From Paractinoplanes maris (lineage in GTDB: Bacteria; Actinomycetota; Actinomycetes; Mycobacteriales; Micromonosporaceae), in the NCBI RefSeq assembly GCF_023544465.1, contig NZ_JALPVL010000011.1:333184-397183 (forward strand): DNA of 64,000 bases, given 5' to 3'. A program made the translations under genes and the position numbers. Below are positions 15,752 through 25,271 of this stretch, piece by piece. Within the stretch, counting starts at the first letter, position 1, and each line of letters starts with the position of its first letter. The notes beneath the pieces are model-generated. The model ran no database searches. It was not told where the DNA came from and saw nothing but the letters and a program-made list of their open reading frames with translations.

Positions 15752-17134
15752 ATGGCGGACGTCACAACGCATGAGGAGCCGACGCTCAAGCGCGTCATGG
15801 GCCCGGGCCTGCTGCTGCTGTTCGTGGTGGGGGACATCCTCGGCACGGGCGTCTACGCGCTCACCGGCCGGGTCGCGGCCGAGGTCGGCGGGGCGGTGTG
15901 GTTGCCGTTCCTGTGCGCCTTCGCCGTCGCGCTGCTCACCGCGTTCAGTTACCTCGAGCTGGTCACCAAATACCCGCGGGCGGCCGGCGCCGCGCTCTAC
16001 ACGCACAAAGCGTTCGGCATCCACTTCCTGACCTTCATCGTCACCTTCGCCGTGATGTGCTCCGGGCTGACGTCGGCCTCCAGCGCGTCCAAGGCGTTCG
16101 CGTCGAACTTCGACGAGGCCTTCGACCTGTCGCTGGGTGACGGCGCCGCCCTCACCGCCATCGCGCTCAGCTTCATGCTGCTCATCGCGCTGATCAACTT
16201 CCGCGGCGTCGGCGAGAGCGTCAAGCTGAACGTGCTGCTCACCTGCGTCGAGCTGACCGGTCTGCTGATCGTCATCTGCATCGGCGCGTGGGCGCTGGGC
16301 GGCGGCAACGGCGACCTGTCGCGGCTCACCGACTTCTCGGCGGCCGAGGGCGAGTCCGCGTTCTTCTCGGTCACCGCGGCGACGGCGCTGGCGTTCTTCG
16401 CCATGGTCGGCTTCGAGGACTCGGTCAACATGGCCGAGGAGACCAAGGATCCCGTACGCATCTTCCCCAAGGTGATGCTGACCGGGCTCTGCATCACCGG
16501 CGTGATCTACGTGCTCGTCTCGATCTCGTCGGTCGCCCTGGTCTCGCCGGAGGATCTCGGTGAGGGTGACGCACCCCTGCTCAAGGTCGTCGAGGCCGGC
16601 GCGTCGGCGTTCCCGCTGTGGATCTTCGCCTTCATCACCATGTTCGCCGTGGCCAACTCGGCCCTGATCAACATGCTGATGGCGAGCCGCCTGCTCTACG
16701 GGATGGCCAACGAGCGCGTTCTGCCCAAGATCCTGGGCAAGGTCCACCCCGGCCGCCGTACGCCGTGGGTCGGCATCGTCTTCACCACGGTGATCGCCTT
16801 CGGCCTGATCTGGTTCGCCGACCTGTCCGCGCTCGGCGGCACCACGTCCCTGCTGCTGCTGTGCGTCTTCACGGTGGTCAACATCGCCGTCCTGGTCCTG
16901 CGCCGCGACCCGGTCGAGCACAAGCACTTCAAGGCCCCCACCGCCATCCCGGTGATCGGCGCCGTGGCCTGTGCCTACCTGGCCAGCCCGCTGTCGGGCC
17001 GCTCGGCCGACGACTACCGCATCGCCGGCATCCTGCTGGTCATCGGCGTTCTCCTGTGGATCGTCACGTTCTTCTACAACCGCAACGTCCGCCACGAGGA
17101 GACCAAGCTGGACCCGACCAACCTGCGCGAGTAG
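15752..17134 (+). CDS. APC-family amino acid permease
   Basis: A 460-aa membrane protein with 12 hydrophobic segments and the APC helix-1 motif GDILGTGVYALTGRV (unwound glycine region that binds the amino acid). FAMVGFEDSVNMAEETKDPVRIFP is the conserved helix-6/loop signature. Closest in pattern to the YfnA/cationic amino acid transporter branch. It probably imports amino acids by H+ symport; the substrate is not determined. It stands alone between a divergent usp gene and a convergent glycosyltransferase gene. Confidence 0.9.
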   Translation: MADVTTHEEPTLKRVMGPGLLLLFVVGDILGTGVYALTGRVAAEVGGAVWLPFLCAFAVALLTAFSYLELVTKYPRAAGAALYTHKAFGIHFLTFIVTFAVMCSGLTSASSASKAFASNFDEAFDLSLGDGAALTAIALSFMLLIALINFRGVGESVKLNVLLTCVELTGLLIVICIGAWALGGGNGDLSRLTDFSAAEGESAFFSVTAATALAFFAMVGFEDSVNMAEETKDPVRIFPKVMLTGLCITGVIYVLVSISSVALVSPEDLGEGDAPLLKVVEAGASAFPLWIFAFITMFAVANSALINMLMASRLLYGMANERVLPKILGKVHPGRRTPWVGIVFTTVIAFGLIWFADLSALGGTTSLLLLCVFTVVNIAVLVLRRDPVEHKHFKAPTAIPVIGAVACAYLASPLSGRSADDYRIAGILLVIGVLLWIVTFFYNRNVRHEETKLDPTNLRE

Positions 17135-17144
17135 CCGGGGCGCG

Positions 17145-18368
17145 CTACGAAATGGGCGCGAGCGCCCGAAGAACGCCGGCCGCGCCGTCCTCCTGGGACA
17201 GGGCCGCGGCCACCTCTTCGGCCCGTCGCCGATACCCCGGATTCCCCACAGCCTCCCGGATCGCGGCTCCCAACCGGGATGCCGTCAGGCGCCGGAACGG
17301 GACGGCGGCCGGGGCGACTCCCAGCCCGACGAGGCGCCGCGCCCAGAAGGGCTGGTCGACCATCAGCGGGACCGGGACGGCGGGTACCCCGGCCCGCAGG
17401 CCGGCCGCGGTGGTGCCGGCGCCTGCGTGGTGCACGACGGCGGCCATGCGCGGGAACAGCCACTCGTGCGGCACGTCGGCGACGGTGAGCACGTCGTCGC
17501 CGGACCCGTCGAGGCCGGCCCAGCCGGCGCTCAGCACGGCTCGCACGCCGGCGTCGCGGACGGCCTGCCGGACCAGCGCCGACAGCGCCCGGCTGTCGCG
17601 GGCCGGCATGCTGCCGAAGCCGACGTAGACCGGGGGCGGTCCGGCCGCGAGGAAGGTGGCCAGTTCCGGCGACGGCGTGTAGGCCGGCTCGGGTGCGGGC
17701 CACCAGTAGCCGACCGTGGTGCACGACGACGGCCAGTCCGCGGGTTGCGGCACCACGTGCGGGCTGTAGCCGTAGCAGATGGGCCACCCGGCCGCGTCGA
17801 GGTCGCGCAGCCACTGACGGTGCCCGATGGGCGGGAGACCGAGCTCGGCGCGCAGGGTGCGCACGCCGCTCTTGTAGGGCTGCTGGCCCCACTCGAGCAC
17901 GGCCCGGGCGGCCGCGCGGTTGCCCCGGGGGCCCAGCGAGCGGGTCGTCACCGTGGACGGCGGGAACTCGCGGGTCGGCGTCATGGGTTGCAGGTAGACG
18001 CCCATGCTGGGCAGCCCGAGACCCTCGGCCACGTGACCGCCGATCCAGCCGGCCGGGGTCAGCAGCAGCACGTCGGCCTGCCGGGCGGCCTCGGCCATCG
18101 CCCGGCCCAGGGGCAGCGCCTGCGCGCCCACCGACCGGTTGACCGCCAGGATGCCGGTCAGGGAGCCGCTGCCGGCCTTGGCCAGCAACTCCTCGCGGGT
18201 GTCGAGCGGCAGGGTCGCGTAGCCCAGGCCGTGGCCCGTCACCATCTGTTCGAAGAGCGCGTGGGTGGCGATGGTGACCTCGTGCCCCGCCTGCTGGAGC
18301 CGCACGCCCAGACCGACGTAGGGCGCGACGTCGCCGCGGCTGCCCACGGCCAGAGTCACGATCCGCAT
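17145..18368 (-). CDS. GT1-family glycosyltransferase (UGT/MGT type)
   Basis: A 407-aa GT-B enzyme. The N-terminus MRIVTLAVGSRGDVAPYVGLG is the classic start of sterol/macrolide glycosyltransferases. The donor-binding region near residues 235–330 has VYVGFGSMPARD, LFPRMAAVVHHAGAGTTAAG (the UGT signature with the HHGGAGTT-like core) and VPLMVDQPFWARRL. It transfers a sugar from a nucleotide donor to a small lipophilic acceptor such as a sterol, macrolide or xenobiotic. ATG 18368 is chosen because the family motif begins here. It is 47 bases downstream of a SnoaL-like gene in the same direction. Confidence 0.88.
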   Translation of the reverse strand: MRIVTLAVGSRGDVAPYVGLGVRLQQAGHEVTIATHALFEQMVTGHGLGYATLPLDTREELLAKAGSGSLTGILAVNRSVGAQALPLGRAMAEAARQADVLLLTPAGWIGGHVAEGLGLPSMGVYLQPMTPTREFPPSTVTTRSLGPRGNRAAARAVLEWGQQPYKSGVRTLRAELGLPPIGHRQWLRDLDAAGWPICYGYSPHVVPQPADWPSSCTTVGYWWPAPEPAYTPSPELATFLAAGPPPVYVGFGSMPARDSRALSALVRQAVRDAGVRAVLSAGWAGLDGSGDDVLTVADVPHEWLFPRMAAVVHHAGAGTTAAGLRAGVPAVPVPLMVDQPFWARRLVGLGVAPAAVPFRRLTASRLGAAIREAVGNPGYRRRAEEVAAALSQEDGAAGVLRALAPIS

Positions 18369-18415
18369 GGGCTCATTGACCCACACGCACTCTGACAGAA
18401 CGCTGAGGCCCGGCG

Positions 18416-18805
18416 TCAGTAGGCCGCTTGCAGCTGGGACTGGATGGCGAAGCGGTCGATCATCGACGTGACCGCGGCGATGCGACCGTCGGTGAACTCG
18501 TAGAAGACGTGCTCGGCGAAGGTCAGGCGGCGGCCGTGGGGGACGAAGCCCAGGAACTCGCGCTGGGGCGTGCAGGCGAACAGCAGCCGGCACGCGACCC
18601 GGTCCCCGTCCACGACGAGGATGCGGGCGTCGAAATACAGGTCGGGGATCGCGGCGATGTCGGCGGCGATCATGTCCGCGTACTGCCCGCGGGTGAGGAC
18701 CGTGTCGTTGTAGGTCAGCTCGTCGTGCACAAAACGCACCAGGTCGTCCAGGCGGCGGTCGTTGAGAGCCCGCAGATAGTCGCGATAGGTCGCTTCCAGG
18801 GTCAT
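18416..18805 (-). CDS. SnoaL-like (NTF2-fold) protein
   Basis: A 129-aa NTF2-like protein: MTLEATYRDYLRALNDRRLD at the start and FAEHVFYEFTDGRIAAVTSM near the end, the pattern of the SnoaL-like/ester cyclase-like group. Family members are cyclases, isomerases or binding proteins for small hydrophobic ligands. It is codirectional with the glycosyltransferase gene and may act in the same pathway, but no polyketide genes are near. Specific function unknown. Confidence 0.8.
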   Translation of the reverse strand: MTLEATYRDYLRALNDRRLDDLVRFVHDELTYNDTVLTRGQYADMIAADIAAIPDLYFDARILVVDGDRVACRLLFACTPQREFLGFVPHGRRLTFAEHVFYEFTDGRIAAVTSMIDRFAIQSQLQAAY

Positions 18806-18839
18806 GCGGAGATCATGCCCGAGCCGGTAGGGTCGGCGC

Positions 18840-19667
18840 GTGGCTCAGTCAGCGGGGGACAGCGGGAACTCCACAATCGACACCTCCGTGCCTCATCCGG
18901 CGCGGCGGTACAACTACTGGCTCGGTGGTAAGGACAACTTCGCGGCGGATCGGGAGTCGGCGGACGCCATCGAGGCGGTGTTCCCGCACATCCGGACGGC
19001 CGCGGTGGAAAATCGCCGGTTCCTGCAGCGAGCGGTTCGGGTGCTGACCCAGGAGTACGGCATCCGGCAGTTCCTCGATGTCGGCACCGGCCTGCCCACG
19101 GCCGACAACACCCACCAGGTCGCCCAGCGCATCGAGCCGGCCAGTCACGTCGTCTACGTCGACAACGATCCGCTCGTGCTGACCCATGCGCGGGCGCTGC
19201 TCACCAGCGACCCCCGGGGGCGCACGGCCTATCTCGCGGCCGACCTGCGCGAGCCCGAGCAGATCCTCCAGCACCCGGATCTGACCGCCACCCTCGACCT
19301 GAGCCGGCCGGTCGCGGTCATGCTGATCGCGGTGCTCCACTTCGTCCACGACGACGACGAGGCCACCGCGGCCGTCGCCACCCTGATGCGGGCGCTGCCC
19401 CCGGGGAGCTTCCTGGCGCTGACCCACGCCACCGCCGACTTCCTGCCGCCCGAGATCGCGGCCGCCCTCACCAGCGGCCAGGTGAAGGGGGCGGGCAGCT
19501 TCGAGGGGCGCTCCCGCGACCAGCTCACCCGTCTGGTCGACGCCAACGACCTCGAACTGCTCGAGCCCGGCCTCACCGTGGTCAGCGAGTGGCGACCCGA
19601 CCCGGGCACCACGCCACCGCCGGCCGAGCACGTCTCCGTCTACGGCGCGGTCGCCCGCAAGCGCTGA
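18840..19667 (+). CDS. SAM-dependent methyltransferase (DUF574/Methyltransf_19)
   Basis: A 275-aa protein of the actinobacterial DUF574 family. It has the invariant N-terminal ARRYNYWLGGKDNFAADRES, then the SAM site FLDVGTGLPTADNTHQVA and VVYVDNDPLVLTHARALL. The family is greatly expanded in Micromonosporaceae and Streptomyces and its substrate is unknown. GTG 18840 starts 34 bases after the divergent SnoaL-like gene, so the promoters are close. A short Ser/Thr-containing N-terminal tail precedes the conserved domain. Confidence 0.9.
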   Translation: MAQSAGDSGNSTIDTSVPHPARRYNYWLGGKDNFAADRESADAIEAVFPHIRTAAVENRRFLQRAVRVLTQEYGIRQFLDVGTGLPTADNTHQVAQRIEPASHVVYVDNDPLVLTHARALLTSDPRGRTAYLAADLREPEQILQHPDLTATLDLSRPVAVMLIAVLHFVHDDDEATAAVATLMRALPPGSFLALTHATADFLPPEIAAALTSGQVKGAGSFEGRSRDQLTRLVDANDLELLEPGLTVVSEWRPDPGTTPPPAEHVSVYGAVARKR

Positions 19668-19760
19668 TCGCCGCCCCGCCCGCCGCTCGCCGCCCGCCGC
19701 TCGCCGCCCCGCTCGCCGCTCGCTGCTCGCTGCCGCGGCTCGCCGGTCGCCCAAAGGTGA

Positions 19761-19790
19761 GGGGCCGCGCCCGGACGTGGACGCGGCCCC
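19761..19790. terminator. Hairpin between methyltransferase and ABC permease genes
   Basis: GGGGCCGCG (19761–19769) pairs with CGCGGCCCC (19782–19790), a perfect 9-bp stem with a 12-base loop, placed between two convergent genes. It probably works as a bidirectional terminator despite lacking a U-run. A low-complexity run of GCTCGCC/GCCGCTC repeats occupies 19670–19745 just before it. Confidence 0.6.
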
Positions 19791-19809
19791 TGCGGGGTGA
19801 GAGCGGGTG

Positions 19810-20724
19810 CTAGCCCTTGACGCTGCCCGCCAGCAGGCCTCGGACGAAGTAACGCTGCAGCAGCAGGAACACCGTGACCGGCACGATGATCGACACGAAG
19901 GCGCCCGCCGACAACAGCTGCCAGGCCGTTCCGCGCGTACCGGAAAGGTTGGCCAGCTGCAGGGTGATCGGTGCGACCTCGTCACCGCCGCCGGCGAAGA
20001 CCAGGGCCACCAGCAGGTCGTTCCAGACCCAGAGGAACTGGAAGATGCCGAACGCGGCCAGTGCCGGGGTGAGCAGCGGCAGCAGCACCTTGAAGAAGAT
20101 CGAGACGTGACCGGCGCCGTCGACGCGGGCGGCCTCGATCAGGCCCGACGGGATCTCGCGCATGAAGTTGTGCAGCAGATAGATGGCCAGCGGCAGCGCG
20201 AAGGTGGAGTGCGACAGCCACAGGGTCCAGAACGTGCCGGTCAGTTGGATGTTCACGAAGATCTCGAGCAGCGGGATCAGCGTGACCTGCAGCGGCACGA
20301 TCTGCAGCGCGAAGATCACCAGGAACAGGATGTTCTTGCCGGGGAAGTTCATCCAGGCGAACGCGTACGCGGCCAGGGCGGCCAGCGACACCGGGATCAG
20401 CACCGACGGGATGCAGATGATCAGCGAGTTGACGAAGAACGAGGCGAGGTTGACGCCGCCGTCCTCGCCGAACACCCCGCGGTAGTTGTCCAGGGTCAGC
20501 GTCGGGTTGCTGAAGAAGCTCCACCAGCCGGTCGTCTTGATCGCCCGTTCCGGCCGGAACGAGGAGACCAGCAGACCGAAGGTCGGCAGCGTCCACAGCA
20601 CGGCCAGCACGATCGCGGCCAGCGACGCCCACGGCGAGCTCAGGCGCTTCTTGGCGATCTTGGAAGCGGACGGCTTGTCGGCCACGAGCGGGGGAGTCGT
20701 CGTGACCGGAGTGGCGGCGGTCAT
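19810..20724 (-). CDS. Sugar ABC transporter permease (MalG type)
   Basis: A 304-aa inner-membrane permease with six hydrophobic helices and the cytoplasmic EAA loop GLIEAARVDGAGHVSIFFKVLLP that contacts the ATPase. A Thr/Pro-rich N-terminal tail precedes helix 1. It belongs to the CUT1 (oligosaccharide) family with the MalF-like gene before it. The start ATG 20724 overlaps the MalF-like stop by four bases. No ATPase gene is present in the cluster; in actinobacteria a shared MsiK-type ATPase elsewhere commonly serves such importers. Confidence 0.9.
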   Translation of the reverse strand: MTAATPVTTTPPLVADKPSASKIAKKRLSSPWASLAAIVLAVLWTLPTFGLLVSSFRPERAIKTTGWWSFFSNPTLTLDNYRGVFGEDGGVNLASFFVNSLIICIPSVLIPVSLAALAAYAFAWMNFPGKNILFLVIFALQIVPLQVTLIPLLEIFVNIQLTGTFWTLWLSHSTFALPLAIYLLHNFMREIPSGLIEAARVDGAGHVSIFFKVLLPLLTPALAAFGIFQFLWVWNDLLVALVFAGGGDEVAPITLQLANLSGTRGTAWQLLSAGAFVSIIVPVTVFLLLQRYFVRGLLAGSVKG

Positions 20725-21704
20725 GATGCCTCCGATTGACGCAACGAGCGGATGTTGTACCAGACGATGGGGATGACCAGGACGAACAGCAGCGTCGCGA
20801 GTGCGGCGCCCAGGCCCTGGTTGTCGGCGTTGAACGTCTGGCGGTAGAACTCGTTGGCGACGACGCTGGTGTTGAAGTTGCCGCCGGTCATGGTGCGGAC
20901 GATGTCGAAGACCTTCAGCGTGCCGATGCCGATCGTGGTCAGTACGACCACGACGGTCGGCTGCACACTCGGCAGCGTGATCCGGCGGAACATGGTCCAC
21001 GCGTTCACGCCGTCGAGGCGGGCCGCCTCGATGATGTCGTCCGGGATCGCCTTGATGGCGGCCGACAGGATGGTCATCGCGAAGCCGGCCTGGATCCAGA
21101 TCATCACGACGATGAGCAGGAACGAGTTGAGCGGCGACTCGATGAGCAACTGCACCGGCTTGCCGCCGAACCAGACGATGAGCTGGTTGATCAGGCCGAT
21201 CTGCTTCACGTTGCCCTGATCGGGGCGGTATTCGTACATGAACTTCCAGATCACGCCCGCGGCCACGAACGAGATCGACATCGGCAGGAAGATCAGCGTC
21301 TTGGCGAACGACTCGAACCGCGACTTGTCGATGAGAATCGCGTAGACGAGGCCGATCGCGGTGGCTACGAACGGGGTGAGCACCACCCAGAAGACCGTGT
21401 TCCGCAGCACGGTGAGCTGGTCGGGGTCACTGAAGATCGTGCCGTAGTTGTCGAATCCGATGAACGCGTCGCCCGCGGCATCGAAGAACGACTGGTAGAT
21501 GGTGCGAAGGCCGGGATAAACGAGGCCGACCGTCAGCAGGAGCAGGACGGGCAGCAGGTAGAGGTAGGCGACCACCCGGTCGCCCTTCTTGCCGCCGAAC
21601 CGTCCGGCGATGAAGAGGATGATGCCCATGACCGCCGCGAAAAGCAGCAGTGCCGAAAGCATCTGAAGGATTTTCTCGGGGGTGGTGGAGGCGGTGTTGA
21701 ACAC
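20721..21704 (-). CDS. Sugar ABC transporter permease (MalF type)
   Basis: A 327-aa permease with about eight hydrophobic segments, including two N-terminal ones (MLSALLLFAAVMGIILFIAG), longer than the minimal six. EAA loop: DDIIEAARLDGVNAWTMFRRITLP. It partners the MalG-like protein to form the CUT1 channel. GTG 21704 has AGGAGG ten bases upstream. An intercistronic hairpin (21750–21781) separates it from the binding-protein gene and probably lowers its expression relative to that gene. Confidence 0.9.
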   Translation of the reverse strand: MFNTASTTPEKILQMLSALLLFAAVMGIILFIAGRFGGKKGDRVVAYLYLLPVLLLLTVGLVYPGLRTIYQSFFDAAGDAFIGFDNYGTIFSDPDQLTVLRNTVFWVVLTPFVATAIGLVYAILIDKSRFESFAKTLIFLPMSISFVAAGVIWKFMYEYRPDQGNVKQIGLINQLIVWFGGKPVQLLIESPLNSFLLIVVMIWIQAGFAMTILSAAIKAIPDDIIEAARLDGVNAWTMFRRITLPSVQPTVVVVLTTIGIGTLKVFDIVRTMTGGNFNTSVVANEFYRQTFNADNQGLGAALATLLFVLVIPIVWYNIRSLRQSEAS

Positions 21705-21749
21705 GCGACCCGGACCTCCTTTGTGCGCTGGAAAAGGAGAGAGAGGGTC

Positions 21750-21781
21750 GGGGCCGGTCGGAATGTGCTCCGACCGGCCCC
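21750..21781 (-). terminator. Intercistronic hairpin between binding protein and permease genes
   Basis: GGGGCCGGTCGGA (21750–21762) and TCCGACCGGCCCC (21769–21781) form a perfect 13-bp stem with a 6-base loop. It lies in the 92-base gap between the solute-binding-protein stop and the MalF-like start. By analogy with malE–malF it would act as a partial terminator or 3' stabiliser and give excess binding protein. Confidence 0.7.
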
Positions 21782-21796
21782 GGTACTGCTAGGTAT

Positions 21797-23164
21797 TTAC
21801 TTCGGCCATGCCTTTTCGATGTTGTTCAGCGTGGTCGCCGTGTCCTGCCCGGTGATCCACTGCGTCGACTGCTTCCAGAACGCGTCCGAGCCCACGGCGG
21901 CCGGCATCTGGTCGGAGCCGTCGAAGCGGAACGTGGCCTTCGGGTCGAGCAGGATGGTGCCGGCCAGCTTGTCGATCGGGTTGGTCAGGTTGTTCGGGTC
22001 GAGACCCTTGTTGGCGCTGACCCAGCCCGACGAGAGCTTCGCCTTGGTGTTGGCCCACACGTCCGAGGACAGGTAGGTCTGGAACGCCTGGACCTCGGGA
22101 CGGTCGGCGAAGGCCACCACGAACTCACCCGCGCCGAGAACCGGCTTGGTGGTGGCGTCCTTGCCCGGCAGGTAGAACGCGAAGACGTCGCCGTCCTCGG
22201 CCACCTTGGTGCCCTTGGGGAAGTTGGCCGCGTAGAAGCTGGCCTGGCGGTGCAGCGAGCACGTGCCGTCGAGGATCGGCAGACCGCCGTCCTGGAACGT
22301 GGTGGTCGCGATGCTCTTGACGTCGCCCAGACCGCCGTTGACGTACTTGTCGTTCTTCAGGTAACCGCCGACGGCGTCCAGCGCGGCCGTCGCCTCGGGA
22401 CCGTTGAACGGGATCGAGTGGTTGACCCACTTGTCGTACGTGTCCGGGTCGCTCGTCCGGAGCACCATGTCTTCCATCCAGTCGGTGACCGGCCAACCGG
22501 TCGCGTCACCGCTGCCGATGCCGGCGCACCACGGCTTCTTGCCGTCGGCCACCATCTTGTCGGACAGAGCCTTGAGCTCGTCCAGCGTGGTCGGAACGGT
22601 GTAGCCGGCGTCCTTGAACTCGGACGGCGAATACCACACCAGCGACTTCACGCTGGCGCCCAACGGGGCGCCGTAGAACTTGCCGTCGATCGTGGTGTAG
22701 GTCTTCCAGGCTTTGTCCCAGAACTTGTCGACGTTGGCCGCGGTGTCCGCCGGCGCGGCCACGGCCTTGCCCGTGGCCACCAGCTGCTTGACCAGACCCG
22801 GCTGCGGCACGATGGCGAGGTCCGGCGGGTTGCCGGCGCGGGCCCGCACCAGGATCTGCGTCTCGAACGACTTGTCGCCCTCGTACTTGATCGAGGCGCC
22901 GGTGCAATTCTCGAAAGGCTTGTACGACTCGATGTGCGGAGTGTCCTCCGGAGTCACAATGCCCGTGTAGATCGTGACCGTCTTGCCCTTGAGGTCACCG
23001 AATTTGGTGTATGGCGCACAGTCGATGGCCGACGCCGACGCGTCGGTGCTCGCACTGTCGTCGTCGCCGCCGCCACCGCAAGCTGCGAGGCCGAAGACCA
23101 GCCCCGCGCTCAGCGTTCCGGCGAGCGCGGCCCGAATGCGCGGGCTCGTAGGTTGACCGAACAT
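21797..23164 (-). CDS. Extracellular sugar-binding lipoprotein (CUT1)
   Basis: A 455-aa binding protein of the SBP_bac_1 family. Signal peptide with lipobox LAAC (Cys29) and a Gly/Asp/Ser linker, then a MalE/AglE-like fold: KTVTIYTGIVTPEDTPHIES, FETQILVRARAGNPPDLAIV, YWSPSEF-like VWYSPSEFKDAGYTVPTTLD and WCAGIGSGDATGWPVTDWME. The last, with many Trp residues, resembles alpha-glucoside (AglE-type) binders. It delivers sugar to the two permeases encoded downstream. Upstream at 23314–23331 is an 18-bp palindrome of LacI type; a -35-like TTGACT lies at about 23240–23235. Confidence 0.9.
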   Translation of the reverse strand: MFGQPTSPRIRAALAGTLSAGLVFGLAACGGGGDDDSASTDASASAIDCAPYTKFGDLKGKTVTIYTGIVTPEDTPHIESYKPFENCTGASIKYEGDKSFETQILVRARAGNPPDLAIVPQPGLVKQLVATGKAVAAPADTAANVDKFWDKAWKTYTTIDGKFYGAPLGASVKSLVWYSPSEFKDAGYTVPTTLDELKALSDKMVADGKKPWCAGIGSGDATGWPVTDWMEDMVLRTSDPDTYDKWVNHSIPFNGPEATAALDAVGGYLKNDKYVNGGLGDVKSIATTTFQDGGLPILDGTCSLHRQASFYAANFPKGTKVAEDGDVFAFYLPGKDATTKPVLGAGEFVVAFADRPEVQAFQTYLSSDVWANTKAKLSSGWVSANKGLDPNNLTNPIDKLAGTILLDPKATFRFDGSDQMPAAVGSDAFWKQSTQWITGQDTATTLNNIEKAWPK

Positions 23165-23313
23165 ACCGCTCCCTATGTCAAATCGCGCTTCCGACGTCCG
23201 AAGACGTCGCCGTCCGAAGCGCTACTTGGATCACAGTCAAGAGGTAACCGGCACGTTGCGCAATGATTTCCGCTTGATCGAGTCGGTAACGATACGGCGT
23301 CGCTGCTCCGGGG

Positions 23314-23331
23314 ACCTTAACCGGTTAAGGT
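23314..23331. promoter_or_regulatory. Perfect 18-bp palindrome, LacI-type operator candidate
   Basis: ACCTTAACCGGTTAAGGT is its own reverse complement over all 18 bases, with the central CG typical of LacI/GalR operators. It sits 150 bp upstream of the sugar-binding-protein gene. A GGTAACCGG half-like sequence near 23246 is closer to the gene. Likely controls the importer by sugar; the cognate regulator is not adjacent. Confidence 0.6.
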
Positions 23332-23383
23332 GGAGCTCCTGGTCAGGCCGCGAAAAGCGCCTTGTCTGGACCCTAGCGTCGAA

Positions 23384-23433
23384 CAGGCCACCCCGCCTCG
23401 GAAATGGGCAAACATCCGAGGCGGGGTGGCCTG
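23384..23433. terminator. Strong 19-bp-stem hairpin
   Basis: CAGGCCACCCCGCCTCGGA (23384–23402) pairs without mismatch with 23415–23433; loop of 12 bases. It follows the UDP-glucose dehydrogenase gene by about 90 bases and stands before the promoter region of the ABC importer, so it should terminate the former. A second palindrome, GGCGGCGTG-T-CACGCCGCC, is at 23444–23462, and three 15-bp copies of GCCAACGCTGTGTTC-like sequence end at the gene's stop codon. Confidence 0.75.
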
Positions 23434-23520
23434 ATCGGTCGATGGCGGCGTGTCACGCCGCCGTGCAGCGCGGGCTCAGCCCGCCAACGCTGTGTTCGCC
23501 AACGCTGTGTTCGCCAACGC

Positions 23521-24900
<1,380 letters not shown>

Positions 24901-25172
24901 CAAACGCTCCTCCGCTGCGGGCTCCGCTGGGGGACGCGGGCCCGCTCCCGTATTCACGGCCAGATGATACACAGCGTAGAAAAACGTCGCGCAAATCCTT
25001 GACGTACCGTTATCGGTTCATTCCTTAGAGTTGCCGCGCGTTGTTCTGAATCATTTAGTCATTGAGAAATCTAAATGCTCGACGCGGTTGTCCGCGCCCC
25101 GGGCCGAGTGCCCGGCCGCGAAGTGATCATGCCTCCGGGGCCGACCGGCAGACTCGCCAAGATATGCATGAT

Positions 25173-25211
25173 TGTCAACTCCTGGTTTCCAGGGGTTGAC
25201 AGACATATGTC
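25173..25211. promoter_or_regulatory. Stacked palindromes at the cellulase operon promoter
   Basis: TGTCAAC-T-CCTGG-TTT-CCAGG-G-GTTGACA (25173–25201) is a near-perfect 29-bp inverted repeat whose right end is a consensus -35 hexamer, TTGACA (25196–25201). Next to it GACATATGTC (25202–25211) is a perfect 10-bp palindrome. No strong -10 is seen at 17 bp. These are probable binding sites for regulators other than CebR. The 371 bases from 24901 to 25271 hold no gene. Confidence 0.5.
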
Positions 25212-25227
25212 ATGGCCAGGACGCTGC

Positions 25228-25241
25228 TGGGAGCGCTCCCA
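25228..25241. promoter_or_regulatory. CebR/CelR box (cellulase repressor operator)
   Basis: TGGGAGCGCTCCCA, an exact match to the 14-bp palindrome bound by the LacI-family repressors CebR (Streptomyces) and CelR (Thermobifida), which release DNA on cellobiose. It lies 30 bp before the GH74 start codon and just downstream of the TTGACA element. It indicates cellobiose induction of the GH74–GH48–AA10 operon. Confidence 0.85.
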
Positions 25242-25271
25242 TGTGGAAGCTCGTCGATGGAAGGCTCTCGG

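Noticed and set aside
25212..25271. GH74 start at the upstream ATG 25212
   Set aside because: It would put the CebR box inside the coding region and add 20 residues before the signal peptide; ATG 25272 has the better ribosome site.
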